From: Heliocidaris erythrogramma
Lineage: Eukaryota; Echinodermata; Echinoidea; Camarodonta; Echinometridae
Direction of reading: 5' to 3'
Assembly (NCBI GenBank): GCA_025617745.1
Contig: CM046870.1
Coordinates: 11,398,410 to 11,462,409, forward strand
Length of the DNA: 64,000 nucleotides
In this document: positions 10,447 through 23,123 of the stretch, in pieces
Numbering within the stretch: position 1 is the stretch's first letter
Layout: each line of letters starts with the position of its first letter
The notes under the pieces: generated by a model
Told to the model about the DNA's origin: nothing
Database searches by the model: none
Seen by the model: the letters and a program-made list of their open reading frames with translations, nothing else
Made by a program: the position numbers and the translations under genes

Positions 10447-11243
10447 ATTTGATATGGCCATTAGGCCTCAATTAAAGAGATATAAAGACACTAAATTACC
10501 TTAACATTTATGTCAATAACATTGATCTTAATTGTTAAAACCCTTTTGTAACAAGAATTGTAGGTGATTTGAAAGCTTGCCATAAAAAGTTCAGGCGGCA
10601 GGTATACGCTTATTTTGCACTGATTCTTTTCAACGCACTCTTTGTAACATTATAAAAATGATACGCCCTATACAAAAATGATCATAACTTTATAATTTTC
10701 CTACATTCTTGTGAAAGTTAGGTAGTACTGCTGCTACAAAATACCATACGAAATTTCAGTGAGGATGGTTGCATTTTTTAGACACCTCGTATGTAAATGG
10801 GGGTAAAACAAGACTTACTGCTTCATTGACATTACACTATTTCTAATTTGTTTTCTTCTGCGGTTTGCCTCTCTCACAATACAAACGTACAAACATGATC
10901 TCATCCGAACATACAAACAAACACATAGGCGTAGCCAGGGGGTACAAAGGGGGCCCACCAAGTTGTTTATCCCCTGAAAGAAGGTCATCCACTGAAGTGT
11001 GTGTGTGAGGATGTGTGTGTGCAACTATGTGACTCTGATCTGCGATTGTGCCCCCCCCCCCCCCTTGTTTAATTAGCCAGTTTACATACACTCGTTTCTT
11101 ATACATGCCTGGGTTTTTTCCATTATAGGATAGGAGGGGGGGGGGGGGGGTGTCAGTAGAAATTAAGTTAACAGGTTTCCCGTTGAATGTTATAAACAGC
11201 AATTAGTATCAAGTAGAATTAAATTATTTGAATATTTGCCATG
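10447..11243. other. unit sequence without a gene
   Basis: Aligned with 37.2-37.94 kb. It holds C and G runs at about 11050-11064 and 11138-11150 and a TE-end-like motif TAGGCGTAGCCAGGGGG at about 10927. The sequence between the two homopolymer runs is missing from unit 2. Confidence 0.6.
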
Positions 11244-11251
11244 GTATTGTC
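11244..11251. repeat. left 8-bp target duplication of the foldback element
   Basis: GTATTGTC directly precedes the element and is repeated at 15400-15407. The unoccupied paralogous site in unit 2 reads ATATTGTC once, at 37941-37948. Confidence 0.9.
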
Positions 11252-11259
11252 GGGGTCTG

Positions 11260-11840
11260 CTCGCTAGTCATAAGGACCGCTATTCATAAAAAAAATTATT
11301 CATAAGGACCGCTATTCATAATAAGACATAAGGGTTGCTATTCATAAGGGTAATTATTCATAAGGACCGCCATTCATAATAAGACATAAGGATCGCTATT
11401 CATAATATGGAAAGAGGGTCGCTATTCATAATACCAAATCAGGGTCGTTAATCATAAGGGTCCCTATTCATAATACGAAAATAGGGTCGCTATTCATAAA
11501 GGTCGCTATTCATAAATGTCGCTATTCATAAAGGTCAATATTCATAAGGGTCGCTATTCATAATCGAAGAAGAGGGTCGCTATTCATAATCACATAAGAG
11601 GGTCGCTATTCATAATCGGATAAGAGGGTCGCTATTCATAATCACAAAAGAGGGTCGCTATTCATAATCACATAAGAGTGTCGCTATTCATAATCGGAGA
11701 AGAGGGTCGCTATTCATAATCACAGAAGAGGGTCGCTATTCATAATCGGAGAAGAGGGTCGCTATTCATAATCACAAAAGAGGGTCGCTGTTCATAATCA
11801 CAGAAGAGGGTCGCTATTCATAATCAAAGAAGAGGGTTGT
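11260..11840. repeat. left arm array of the foldback element
   Basis: The outer half has irregularly spaced units (AAGGACCGCTATTCATAA, AAGGGTCGCTATTCATAA). The inner half (about 11560-11840) has a regular 26-bp period, AGGGTCGCTATTCATAATC followed by a variable 7-base spacer that alternates between CGGAGAAG-like and ACAGAAG-like forms. Confidence 0.9.
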
Positions 11841-14686
11841 CATTTAAATCAAATAAGAAAGGGATATGGAGGAAGGACAACCCAAGGCCCAACGGTATTG
11901 TATTTAAGAAAGCTCTATACAATGCATTTCTGGTTTTTGTCAAATATATCCCTATTTTCTAAAAAAAGTGAACTATATTTATCAATACTCCCCACACTTT
12001 GAAAGGCGCTTTGCCAGTGCCTTAAGAATTAAAAAAAGCGATGTCTAATCCATACATCTACGTGGGAGGAGAGGACCCCCCCCCCCCCATCCACACACCC
12101 ACATACACTCAGACATGTGCTTTGTTTTTAATATTGGAGTGTCATTGCCACACCTATTTTAGAGTTAGGGGAAGTACTGGTTGTCTATTTATGTACCCTT
12201 TTCGTTCTTTCTTTTTTCTTTTTCCTCCTCTCTCTCTCTCTCTCTCTCTCTCTTCCTCTTTCCTTCCTTTTCCAGCTTCTTGTTTCTTTGTTTCTGCATG
12301 GTTTTCTGCAAGACATGGACCTCTTGCTTGTACTCTTATTTCCTTATGTATACTGTTTACGTAGATTTATCATGGAATAATTATTGTCATGCCTCTTTAT
12401 TCTCAATGTGTTAATATATTTTTGATACATGTGCATTAATATATTTTTTCTGTATTCGTTCTTATCCATCACGTGCAGTTTTTTATGCTTGAAATTGGGA
12501 AATCAGATTGTAACACAATTTGTATCCTTGTTGCATGACAATAAATGAATGATTGTATCATCCAGATCCTCCCGTTTCTCAACTCCTGTGAAGACCTAAT
12601 CCTTAGCCTTTATCTCAAGTTCCAGCAATCGTCCATTTGGGGGGAGATGAGGGGAAAGTTGGGCGGGGAGGGGGGATTCTCGTAGGGGGTAGTTGTCCGG
12701 ATACGGGCTTAGAAATTGCCGCGAAAAAATTGTTTTCGTTTTTATTTTGGGGTGGGATAGTAATATTTTCATAATACGTGATTTTAGTAACGTACAATTC
12801 ATTGGCATCTACCGTTTTTACAGTGTGCCCCTGTTTATGGGCATGGATGGGAATGAAGTATGCCCTCCCACGGTTGGGACTTTCAAATTTCCCCGAGTTA
12901 AAAATCACCTCTCAGAGCATTTGAGTAATTACTAACTTATTAATTTCATTATATTCTTTGAAATCTTTATTTCGGTCTTCCTTATCATAATCTTAACAAA
13001 AATCATGACAAAAATTATCACCATGTTGATCGATCGTGATCCTATGAATAATAATCATCATGGTCATCCTCCTCCTCCTCCTGATCATATTATTTGATCA
13101 TGTCATTTATTGAAGGTGAATTATTGCGGGGGGATGATACAAGCCAATCCTACAGGCCACCCCCCCCCCCCCCATTACAAGGGCATGCGCATCATGTATT
13201 TTCTATGTTTGTTTGATCTTAATTCAATTCTATCAAATTTATTCCCATTTCTTTATACTGTAAAGCATATTGGTTGTATGTAAACAACCACAGGACCAAC
13301 GGCTTTAACCCTAATAGAGCCGGGTTATTTAGACCCATCTCACAGCCGGGGGTGGGGGCTGATTCCGCCCCCTAAGATCTCGGCCGTCCACCGCGCATTC
13401 GCAACGAAAATCGGCACACACGTCGCCAACCACGTAATCTACAAAACTGTCAGACTGTCTAGTCAATTTCTCCGAAAAATTTAATAACTAATTAATTATG
13501 CTAATTTATGCATAAAATTAATTTGCTCTAAATTAATTTAATAAAGCCCCAAAACTGCTAATTTTGGTATAGAGACTCTTTGTCAGATTCTGATCAAATA
13601 AACCGGTAAAAATCCTTTTTTTCTTATGTTTTTTATTGTTTTTTCGATGGAATTTGTCGGCGACACTATTTTAATCCTAAACAACAAAAAATTAATTGTT
13701 TTTAAACAGTAAAAGTAAAAATAATGAAACATTTATGAATTTTAGCTGAAAACACATTTTGGATTGGATTTGTACACGAAATCACGTTTTTGAACAATTT
13801 TGGGTCTGACATGCACTTACGAAATGTTGGGTAACTCCGGAACCGCGCGCGCGGACATCACAAATTTGGTCTCAAAAGAACATGAGTGCATCCTGGTTTC
13901 AAACACGCATCCTTCAGTTACAAAGCCACTGTTCGACCTCTGAGCTATCTCGCCTATCTCTGAGGATTATGGACATGATAGAACAACACCTGGTGGCAAC
14001 ACCTACTACAGCACCCCCCCCCCCCCCCGCCACCCGCACACAGACTATGCCATTTATGAATTGCTTTGACGAAAATTGTCAGTACTATGCAGGGAGGGGG
14101 AGATTCCCCCATAGAGTTGTTAGGGGTATGTAACTATATGGTTTTCCCCCTCCCGCGCGAAGTGCGAAAGCTCTGACGTTTTATAGCAAATCTGAGATAA
14201 AGATAATGGCTCGTCGCAATACTGCACTGTATGCAACAGGGGTGGGTGCATGGAGAGGGGGGGGGGGGGGGGGTCCCTCTGAAGTTTTGTAGCAAATTTG
14301 ATAGAAAGATAAAGGCTCGTACATGTAGCACCTCCTTTTAGGCGGAAAGTTAGTTCGACACCCACGCAATGCTGCACTGCATGTATCAGGGGTGGATGCA
14401 TGGATGGGGAGTTACTTCCCCCTCCCCGCGGGAAACGCGAAAACTGACGCAAATTTCGTAGCTTTTATCGTTCTCTTCCTCCGCTTCCTCACGCTTTTTC
14501 GCTCTCGCCTGTTTTTAAGGGGTGTATTTGTTTCATCGTCCGTCCCCATATTGGCTCGACACAGCCGTGGGGTGTCCAGATCCCATCCAATATTATTATT
14601 TTTGTTCTTTCATATTTGAGTGTTCATTGAACAATGAAAATCATATTTTATTTTGACAAATAATCCTAACCCTAACCTATTCTTCG
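11841..14686. other. interior of the foldback element, no gene
   Basis: A (CT)n tract lies at 12230-12252. The stretch ending near 12555 in CAATAAATGAATGATTG resembles a LINE 3' tail. C runs lie at 12076, 13159 and 14015. A degenerate internal duplication spans about 14140-14280 and 14380-14460 (GGGGTGGGTGCATGGA-type). No ORF resembles a transposase. Confidence 0.6.
13889..13958 (-). repeat. degenerate tRNA-derived segment
   Basis: The minus strand reads GGCGAGATAGCTCAGAGGTC, then an anticodon-arm-like region and GTGTTTGAAACC in the T-loop position. This resembles tRNA A and B boxes with mutations, as in an old SINE head. It is not a functional tRNA. Confidence 0.35.
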
Positions 14687-15395
14687 ATTATGAATAGCAC
14701 CCCTCTTCTGTGATTATGAATAGCGACCCTCTACTTCGATTATGAATAGCGACCCTCTTCTCTGATTATGAATAGCGACCCTCTTCTTTGATTATGAATA
14801 GCGACCCTCTTCTCTGATTATGAATAGCGACCCTCTTCTTCGATTATGAATAGCGACCCTCTTCTGTGATTATGAATAGCGACCCTCTTCTCCGATTATG
14901 AATAGCGACCCTCTTCTCCGATTATGAATAGCGACCCTCTTCTCCGATTATGAATAGCGACCCTCTTCTGTGATTATGAATAGCGACCCTCTTCTCCGAT
15001 TATGAATAGCGACCCTCTTCTCCGATTATGAATAGCGACCCTTATGAATATTGACCTTTATGAATAGCGACCCTTATGAACATTGACCTTTATGAATAGC
15101 GACCCTTATGATTAACGACCCCGATTTGGTATTATGTATAGCGACCCTTATGACTTATTATGAATAGCGGCCCTTATGAGTAATGACCCTTTTCTTCGAT
15201 TATGAATAGCGACCCTCTTCTCATATTATGAATAGCAATCCTTATGAATAATGCTCCTTATGAGTTTATGAATAGTGACCCCTTTTCGCTTTATGAATAG
15301 CGACCCTACAGGTATAGGAAATTACACGTTATGACTAGCGGTCCTTATGAGCCACTGATCCTTATGACTAGCGGTCCTTATGACTAGCGAGGTTA
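14687..15395. repeat. right arm array of the foldback element
   Basis: The inverted counterpart of the left arm: GATTATGAATAGCGACCCTC plus a variable TTCTCC/TTCTGT spacer at a 26-bp period, then irregular units outward. The outermost 90 bases carry three copies of the terminal motif TTATGACTAGCGGTCC-type, while the left end has one. Confidence 0.9.
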
Positions 15396-15399
15396 CCCC

Positions 15400-15407
15400 G
15401 TATTGTC
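15400..15407. repeat. right 8-bp target duplication of the foldback element
   Basis: GTATTGTC, identical to 11244-11251. The unit sequence resumes with AACATACATTTAGAAAG, as at 37949. Confidence 0.9.
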
Positions 15408-18400
15408 AACATACATTTAGAAAGATCTATGAAGTCTTGAAGAAAAAAATGTTTGATTTCTATTAGAAAAGTATCGGTATGGATAACCAACCTGTCCGGA
15501 CACACAACGTATACTGGTCTGTTCACACAGTTGGGGCACCAAAACGTGACATTTTATCGTAAAAACATTGTAGTTTTAACACTATGACTTACACCATTAA
15601 GTTGTTTTATATGAATGTACTTGGTGCCTCCAGGAAGCTTTTGAAGAACACAAGACAAATTGTTTTGAGAGGCATTTTCAAAATATTGACTGGTGTCCCA
15701 TGTTACATCCACAACCACCGTTTTTTACATTACCAGCATCTACATGCATGATACCTTACATAGCTAAATCCTAATGGGTACAATGTGTTATGGTGCTGAC
15801 TTAATGAAGCAAAACTTTTAACAAAAGAATAACTATCTTCCCTGAGTTTATCATGAATGTTGTGGGTGTAACGGTTTCCAATCAAATGTCACAAATTGTG
15901 GATGAACGGGACACCAAAGAATATCTGCAACTTTCATCAATAACTCTTGAAGTCAGTATACTCTCATTGCAGTTGTTGTTGCATTGAATTAAATAGAGAG
16001 CCTAAAGTAACCAGGCAAATACTTATCATCAAGAGCATTATGGATGTGCCGTTATGTCTCAAAATAAGACTTTGCGGATGTAACACGGACACAATGTCCG
16101 GTTACATCCACACGCTGGTTTTTCATAATTATTTCCAAAATACATTGTGGAACAACATGTTTATGATTCTCAGATGCTTTTTATTTTCACCAGAGATAGA
16201 ATGGCCAAGTAAGAAAATTCTAACTAGACTTTTTCATCGAATTATAGGGGATTAAAGAAAAAATGCCTCAAAAGGTGCCCAACTTTGTGAACAGACCCAC
16301 AACGTGTACATTAAAATTAATTGTCTTCCATTTCCATGTTTAAAACCCACCTTGTTTTGACTCTATCAAAGCGACCCTCGTTATACCTCACCTTAGCTAC
16401 ACGTTCGTTGCTGTTTTAACCGTGGTAATATCAAGTCCAAAAGAAAGTTGACTACAGTGACACTCCTTCGATGATCACTAAAACTTTGTTTGAAGAAGAA
16501 CAATACATCAATCAACTTCTAAGCTGTGCGTCAGGTACAGTCAAGATGGCGTCTAGTTGTTCACCGTCCAATTTAGAACTACTGAGCAATGTGCATTGAC
16601 GTACCTTAGGCCTATACCTCAGTCACACTGCCAAACTAACTACACATCGACTCCAAACCGACCAATTCTTTTCTATTGGGGTAATGTAAGTTTTTGTTTG
16701 ATCTGTCGTCGGTCTGATGTCGATCTCGTTAGTGTGACTTGGGGTATTAACAATAGAGCAACTATCATGCATGCATGTATACAATGCAGAAATATGGAAA
16801 GTCAGAAGAAAAAAATGCTGACAAGAGATAGGCACCACTGCTTTTTTAAAATAAAATAATATCAATATGAATAGCAGGCTTTAAACATCGAAATGTATTC
16901 GCATGACTCATGGGGTAAGAATGATTTTGTTTTTCAATGTGCTGTTTATGTTCCTATTGGCCTGTATTCATAAAAGCGGAATTTGTTAAATCCGGTTTAA
17001 TTTCAGGATAGTGTATCCCTTTGCGATGTTTTCCAAACATCAGAATACTTGCAAGGATCAGCATCATGCCATAACAGTAACGAGTATGTTTTTAATAAAA
17101 TTGGTGGGTAAAACCGCCATAGTTCTGTAGTATTCTTTTTTGTGAAAAATTTAAAAAAAATCAAAGTCAGGACGGATATAGTGGACAAATTAATCGGTAA
17201 GACTGATTTCGGTGCAGAAACATTAATTTTCCTACAGATCACAAATATTAACTTTGACGCTGCATAGATAGTTTGGGACCCGCCAAAACAATATGAAATG
17301 AAACGGAAAGTTGTTTTTCCAGTTTCTATATTCAGAGTCAATAACGGTAAGGAGATTTTCCATTTAAAAAATACAAAAAATAAAGGTACACCCAACAGTT
17401 TCCCTACTATTAACCTACACGAACACGCAACATAAAGTATAGGGTGTACATTTAATTGACATTCTAGTTCTCGTTATCTGTGACTGTCTGTGAGGTCTTT
17501 CCAGCTCTTACATATGCCATTAGGTGTAACCATTTTTCTTTTCAATGTTCTCTTTAATTGTGTAGTAGGATAAAGTGGTCCCCGTAAATCCTGAGGGCAG
17601 CAATCAATGGGAAAGTCCCCTATTTCTGTCTTCCCTTTCAGCCTTCAATAACTTTTTTTCGGTCGGGGGGGGGGGGAACCCAACGATGGGGGGTGAGTTT
17701 CCACAATGACAAGCAGCATGCCTCAGTTGGATCCTAGCTTTGTGCTTGAATACACGCTTATTAAAGTCGGAATGATTATTGCCAATGCATTGAGAAAGAA
17801 ATTTGACATATGCAAAAAAAAAAAACTTTGGCGACTCTCTTTAAAATTGAATTGTGAGCACTGAAAATTAGAGAATGATGGTGCATAGCTCTATCGAAGA
17901 TCCCTGTTGCTGTCTTCCCTTTTTAAAATCTTTGCAAAGGTTGAAAAAAAATGTTTCCGGATACCATCGACCACTAGGCCTAGGAGGCGGGCTAGTGGTT
18001 TAAAAATACTGTCAGATGAACAAATTTTCAACCTTTATTGATTAATGTTTTGTTTTTTTTGTTTATGTATATAAATTTTCATAAATGTACATTTATCTAC
18101 AATTCATAGTAAACCACCGCAAAAAAAAAGAAAACAAGAAAAGAAATAAAGAAATCGCAGGAAGGACACTAGTAAATATGTTATTACTTTTTTATTAGCA
18201 GTGATTGGTATTGTAAATCTAAAATTGGACCACTGTTGTGAATATTGATTTCAGATTCGCTATTTCATCCACGAAATCTAGTATGAATAAATGAAATGGA
18301 AACGTCTGCATCATTCCAGAGAGATTTAAAAAAAAATGATGTCAATACTATTTTCCAGTTTTTGTTCCTATTTACTGCGGGGTTCATATTCAACTCATTT

Positions 18401-20468
18401 TATGGTATGTCTATGTAAATGTAGATGTTTTTGTTTACCCCATACATGTTATTTTGTTCGGAAACAGAACAGATCAAAATGGTGGGTGATTTTGTTAATG
18501 CAAAAAACAGGAACTATCTTTTACATATAGAATATATCAATCAAAGATTGTTTATAGATTATGTAAATAGAATATATCACTTCTGATGTAAATTATGTAC
18601 ATGTACGTAAATTACAAGCACTGTTGAAAAACATGTAAATAAAAAAACATAAATGCAACATTTGCTAACTATCGATTTCAAACATTAAACTGTAAATAGC
18701 AAGGGGTCCATTAACTTCTTCAAAACAGAATCATGTACAAATCATCTACAAAAAAGTGGACTCGTATTTATTATTGCAAAGTACTATTAAACCATTATGT
18801 TATTAACGATGTTTATATAGAAAGATATGAACTGTATATATTTTGGATTATTTTCAATGTTCATGGTCAAGGAAATGGAAGATCCCTGGTTTTGATCCTC
18901 GTTCCATTTTACATTTCTTTTTTAAATCTTTAAATCATTTATTTTATGAGAATCATGCGACGTTGAAAATTCCGTTGAATATCTTCTGTTTTAACATTAA
19001 TATCAATTTTATATCAATCATTGAATGTATTACGAAGATAACGATTGAAAAGTATTCATTTATGTTTGTCTCATTCATCGCCATAACTGCAAGATTTAGC
19101 AACTCTTTATATTTATATAAACCAACTAAAGGCTAAGTTATATCAAGGATTTGCGAAGTGCAGATATTAGCACGAGTCAAGATGATAATGGCTTAATATT
19201 GGTACCTGTCTTTTTGAAACATCCCTTTTGAACAACTCGACAACTAAAGGCAGCATATCTTTTCATTATCTCTCTTCAATTGAGTCGGTGGTCTGGAACC
19301 GGTTTGTCCTTGTATTATGCCTATGGGAATTTGATAATTCAGTAGTTAATGTGTTAATTTACTTGTAGCTCCAAGCGCCATATCATTTCATATCATGGAC
19401 TACTGACTTCTCTCCTTCCCATAGGCTTAATACAGGGACCATCCGGTTCCCGTAGGCAATGGGTTCACTCATTTTTTGACATTTGAATATCAATACCATC
19501 TTGCAGTTCTAGTTCTGCTCTTTTCAATTGATTTTCGTTCAAACGTTTGTTTATCACGCTGGCTTATAGGACTTAGCTCATAATATATTGGACTAGAACA
19601 TGAAATCAGGTGGTTTTTACTTTTAACCAGTTTAATTATTTAGTGAAGTATCAGCGATATTTTTCATGGTGGAGAAACTGAATCGTAGGTTTAGTTTTTC
19701 AGGGTTACACCATGTAATCTTTCAAGGAATAGTTTTAAGTAGTATTTGAATATCAATTTTACTTTCATATGAATCGTCAAAAAGAATTTAAGCCCTTATG
19801 GTTCCCAGCAGAAGACATACACCTGACTGTGATTAAGATTTCTTTTTACTTAATTTTATAGAGCAGTTAACTTCAGAACTAGAAGAAAACAAACGTGTGT
19901 TCCATCATCTCACCCATCGCATCTGCTTATACCTTAGTCATACCAATGAGGCGGCCACCAGACCAAGGAAAAACGTACATTACCACAAATGGCAAAGAAT
20001 CGGCTGGTTTGGAAATTGGCGGTGTGTCAAAAATCGGTTGGTTTAGAGTCGGTTTGGAGTTTGGCGGTGTGGCCGAGATGTAACAGGATTTTTTTTTTTA
20101 AAGAAAGATGCTTGAATCGTAGTGCAATAGAACTCATGTGTGTGCGTATGCCCTGTTTGTTGTAAAATAAAGATTTTCGTCTTTATACTAGATCTGTATA
20201 TATGTAACAAATCAAATGATTATATATACCGAGGATCATGTGTGCTATATGTGATTACAAAAATCTCTGATGCCAGTGGAGAGAGATGTAATAAAGTTAG
20301 CAATCATACAATCATATGTATGAGGTCTTGTATTTATTTGATCATGAAGCTTGATTACTCATGCATATTTTGCAAAAGCTGATTGAAAACGAAGGGTAAA
20401 AACATGATATCAGCAAGCCTGTAATTGGAGGTGCAGACATTACATGACGGGAAATTCTTTGCATTTTT
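15408..20468. other. unit 1 continued, no gene
   Basis: Aligned almost colinearly with 37949-42235. It includes the second internal unit (about 16367-17400) that carries the empty TTAA site for MITE A at 17248-17251. A block at 15.5-16.25 kb is absent from unit 2. The plus-strand ORFs at 18336-18530 and 18843-19136 are identical in frame in unit 2, but this reflects recent duplication: they lack domain features and show AT-rich composition. I do not call them genes. Confidence 0.6.
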
Positions 20469-21126
20469 ATGCCTCCTCCCACCGAAGGTGGGAGCCGGAG
20501 GCATTATGTTTTCGGGTTGTCCGTCCGTGCGTCCGTCCGTCCCACTTCTTGTTACCGCGATATCTGAAGAATCATTTGAGGTAGGAACCTCAAACTTGGT
20601 ACTAGTATGTATCCCCATACGAAGATGAACTGATTAGATTTTGGGGTAAGTAGGTCAAAGGTCAGAGGTCACAGAGGTCAATTTACATGAAATTACATGA
20701 AATTCTTGGTTTTTAGCACCGTTACCGCGATATCTCAAGAACTGTTTGAGGTGAGAACTTCAAACTTGGTACCAGTATGTATCCCCATAGAAAGATGAAC
20801 TGATTAGATTTTGGGGTAAGTAGGTCAAAGGTCAGAGGTCACAGAGGTCAATTTACATGAAATTACATGAAATTCTTGGTTTTTAGCACCGTTACCGCGA
20901 TTTCTGAAGAACTATTTGAGGTAAGAACTTCAAACTTGGTACCAGTATGTATCCCCATAGAAAGAGGAACTGATTAGATTTTGGGGTAGGTAGGTCAAAG
21001 TTCAGAGGTCACGGAGGTCAATTTAAATGAAATTACATGGAATTATACTGGTTTTTAGCTATTAGTTTGAACCATCATCTGAATTTAGGCGGAGGCATAT
21101 AGGAGACGCAGTCGCATTCATCTTGT
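20469..21126. mobile_element. 658-bp insertion with three 170-bp direct repeats
   Basis: Absent from unit 2, where the flanks meet near 42230. It begins with the near-palindrome ATGCCTCC-TCCCACC-GAAGGTGGGAGCCGGAGGCAT, continues with a GTCCGTCC-rich stretch, then three copies of a 170-bp repeat starting GTTACCGCGATATCT at 20551, 20721 and 20891. It ends near GGCGGAGGCATATAGGAGAC. It has no ORF. The GGAGGCAT motif at both ends suggests a non-autonomous mobile element of unassigned class. Confidence 0.65.
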
Positions 21127-22374
21127 TTCTATCTAAATATCTGGTTTTAATTACATTTTTTTGATGACCAAAGTTTTTTTTTTTAATGTCAAGCTGTCAG
21201 GTTTTTAATTACATTTTAGATATAATTCGATGACCATAGTTTTTTTTGTTTTAATGTCAAGCTGACGTCTAGTTATGATACGGGCATGATCAGGGTGTAA
21301 TAACATTGTAAATATTATCAACTTAGTCACAGATACAGTCGTGTAACTTCTGGGCTAAGTTCAGTTTGGTCAGAGATTCTATTAAGAAGTGTATCTAAGA
21401 AAAGAAATCAATCAACTTCAAGCCTTGCTGACCTTCATTAAAACTAATGAATCTCAGAACATGAAGAAATAGTCGAGAGAAAACAGGAGGGGATATAGAG
21501 CTTAGAAGAGGAAGGGAGAGGGAGTGAGAGAGAGAGAGAGAGAAAGCGAGAGAGATGGCAAGACGTGTCGTACTGCCATGTACATCTTTAGTTTAAAAAA
21601 TAAAAGGAAAGAAAAAGAAAATAGAGGGGGCTACACATTACAATATTTAAAAGACGTACTATGCAAACGGAATTACCAGGCTCACAGGATCTTTTAGAGC
21701 GGTGATGAGTACTTTTATTTAGAATGAAAACTGACACATAAGCAAGATAAACATCATGAAAGATACATGTATAAACCCTAAAATGCAAAATAGCAAGACA
21801 ATGATAGTAAAAATCAGCGCTGAAACCTGTTAAACATAATTTTTAAAAAAAATTAGAATGCAGACTGAAACAACTAATGTAAACACATGATACCAACTTG
21901 GAATTAATAAAGGCAAGTTGATGCTATAATGTATGTAGATCCTATACTAATGAAAGAAAGGGCTGTCTTAAAATATCAAAATAATATGGCTGTATTTTTG
22001 GTAGCGGTATATATAATTACATAAAAGCTGTATGAGTTTTAGTTTTTCTGTCACAATAAGCGTTTTATTCCAAAAGATATAATAATGGTTATAATTCAAC
22101 ATCATGTAACAAACTGATACATAAAAACTTCATTTTGAACCATGAATACAAAAACAACATACATTTTTTCATGCTTTTTACTCGAACATATTTCACTAAA
22201 TTTAATTGCATATTTATCTACAATGAAATCTATACCTAGAATATAACACTTAAAGTATATAATGATACAATATAAGTAGCAGGGAAATATGTATGCATAT
22301 AACATGCATAATAGGACATACAAATTTACTTTAGTATGCAGGGAAACTGTTTTAAAGAGATGAATAATTAGTAG
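21127..22374. other. end of unit 1 intergenic part, with GA tract
   Basis: Aligned with 42237-43537. It contains a GA-rich tract at about 21515-21556 (in unit 2 at 42600-42662). No gene is seen; a minus-strand ORF at 22102-22425 is AT-rich and is not retained in unit 2. Confidence 0.6.
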
Positions 22375-23123
22375 GCCTATCCCTTTTATATCTCTAAATA
22401 ATAATTTCGGAATATGCAAGGACACAATTTACAAATAAGGATTTCTGCTTCTTGTCACCTTGCTCAATGTTGCCTTGAAATTTTAAATGTAATTACACAA
22501 AAGACATAAAATAGGTCAGTAGTATTTCTCACAATATATTCAGGACCAATTAAGTGACCATTATCCACGTATCCATATAATATGTATAACAGAACGATAC
22601 ACGTTCACTTTAGTATGAAGGAAAGTTGTAATATATTAATATACCTTTGCCAAATATGCACTTTATGTTGTAAAGAAAGCATATCTTTTATTCTAAAATA
22701 GAAGGAAAAATATGAAAAGAAGAGATCTTGAAAAATAACCGTCTCACGGTATCAATAATTATATAATGAACAAGACCACAATGTAGATAGATTACTACTT
22801 ATTAACGCATTGTACAATGTTGATTTGAAATTGTATATATATGTAAATGCAATCAGATAAACACCATCAAATAGGCCGAAAGTAAAACTCTACTCTCACA
22901 AAGGGAACAAGTGACCAGACCATGTGACCAGACAAACATTTACATATTATTATATACAGTACATAGATTGGCTTCATGCCAAATAAATCAAATGATTAAA
23001 TCGACATAAACGTAGCTTAAACATGCCATATATTCTACTGAAACAACAATTAATATTGGTTCACCATTTCACCAGACATGTGTCAAGGAATTAAACATGT
23101 CTCATAGTCCATAGAGTATCTGC

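Larger units (their letters stand above)
11252..15399. mobile_element. 4148-bp foldback transposon with tandem-array arms (TU-like)
   Basis: Both ends start GGGG and share GCTAGTCATAAGGACCGC in inverted orientation. Each arm is an array of TCGCTATTCATAA-type units (about 25 on the left at 11260-11840 and about 27 on the right at 14687-15395), so the arms can fold into a stem of 600 bases or more. An 8-bp TSD and an empty site in the paralogous unit prove insertion. From memory of the sea-urchin literature, TU elements have such modular inverted arms with an outer tandem-repeat domain and 8-bp duplications, so this is probably a relative. The 2.8-kb middle encodes no transposase that I can recognise. 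It contains a CT repeat, G/C runs, a LINE-tail-like segment and a tRNA-like segment, so the element is non-autonomous. Confidence 0.9.

Noticed and set aside
10164-10475. Glycine/proline-rich ORFs over G and C runs, here and at 2953, 3148, 14134, 58492, 59659 and similar places
   Set aside because: Their length depends on homopolymer length, they run on both strands, and the reading frame changes between paralogous copies.
11260-11840. CRISPR-like regular repeats with variable spacers
   Set aside because: The 26-bp period has only 7-base spacers that fall into a few similar classes, the array has an inverted partner at 14687-15395, and the genome is eukaryotic. It is a transposon arm.
18843-19136. 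97-residue ORF identical in both segmental units (40591-40884)
   Set aside because: Identity is expected from the recent duplication. It is AT-rich with no recognisable domain, and neighbouring ORFs of the same kind are broken between units.
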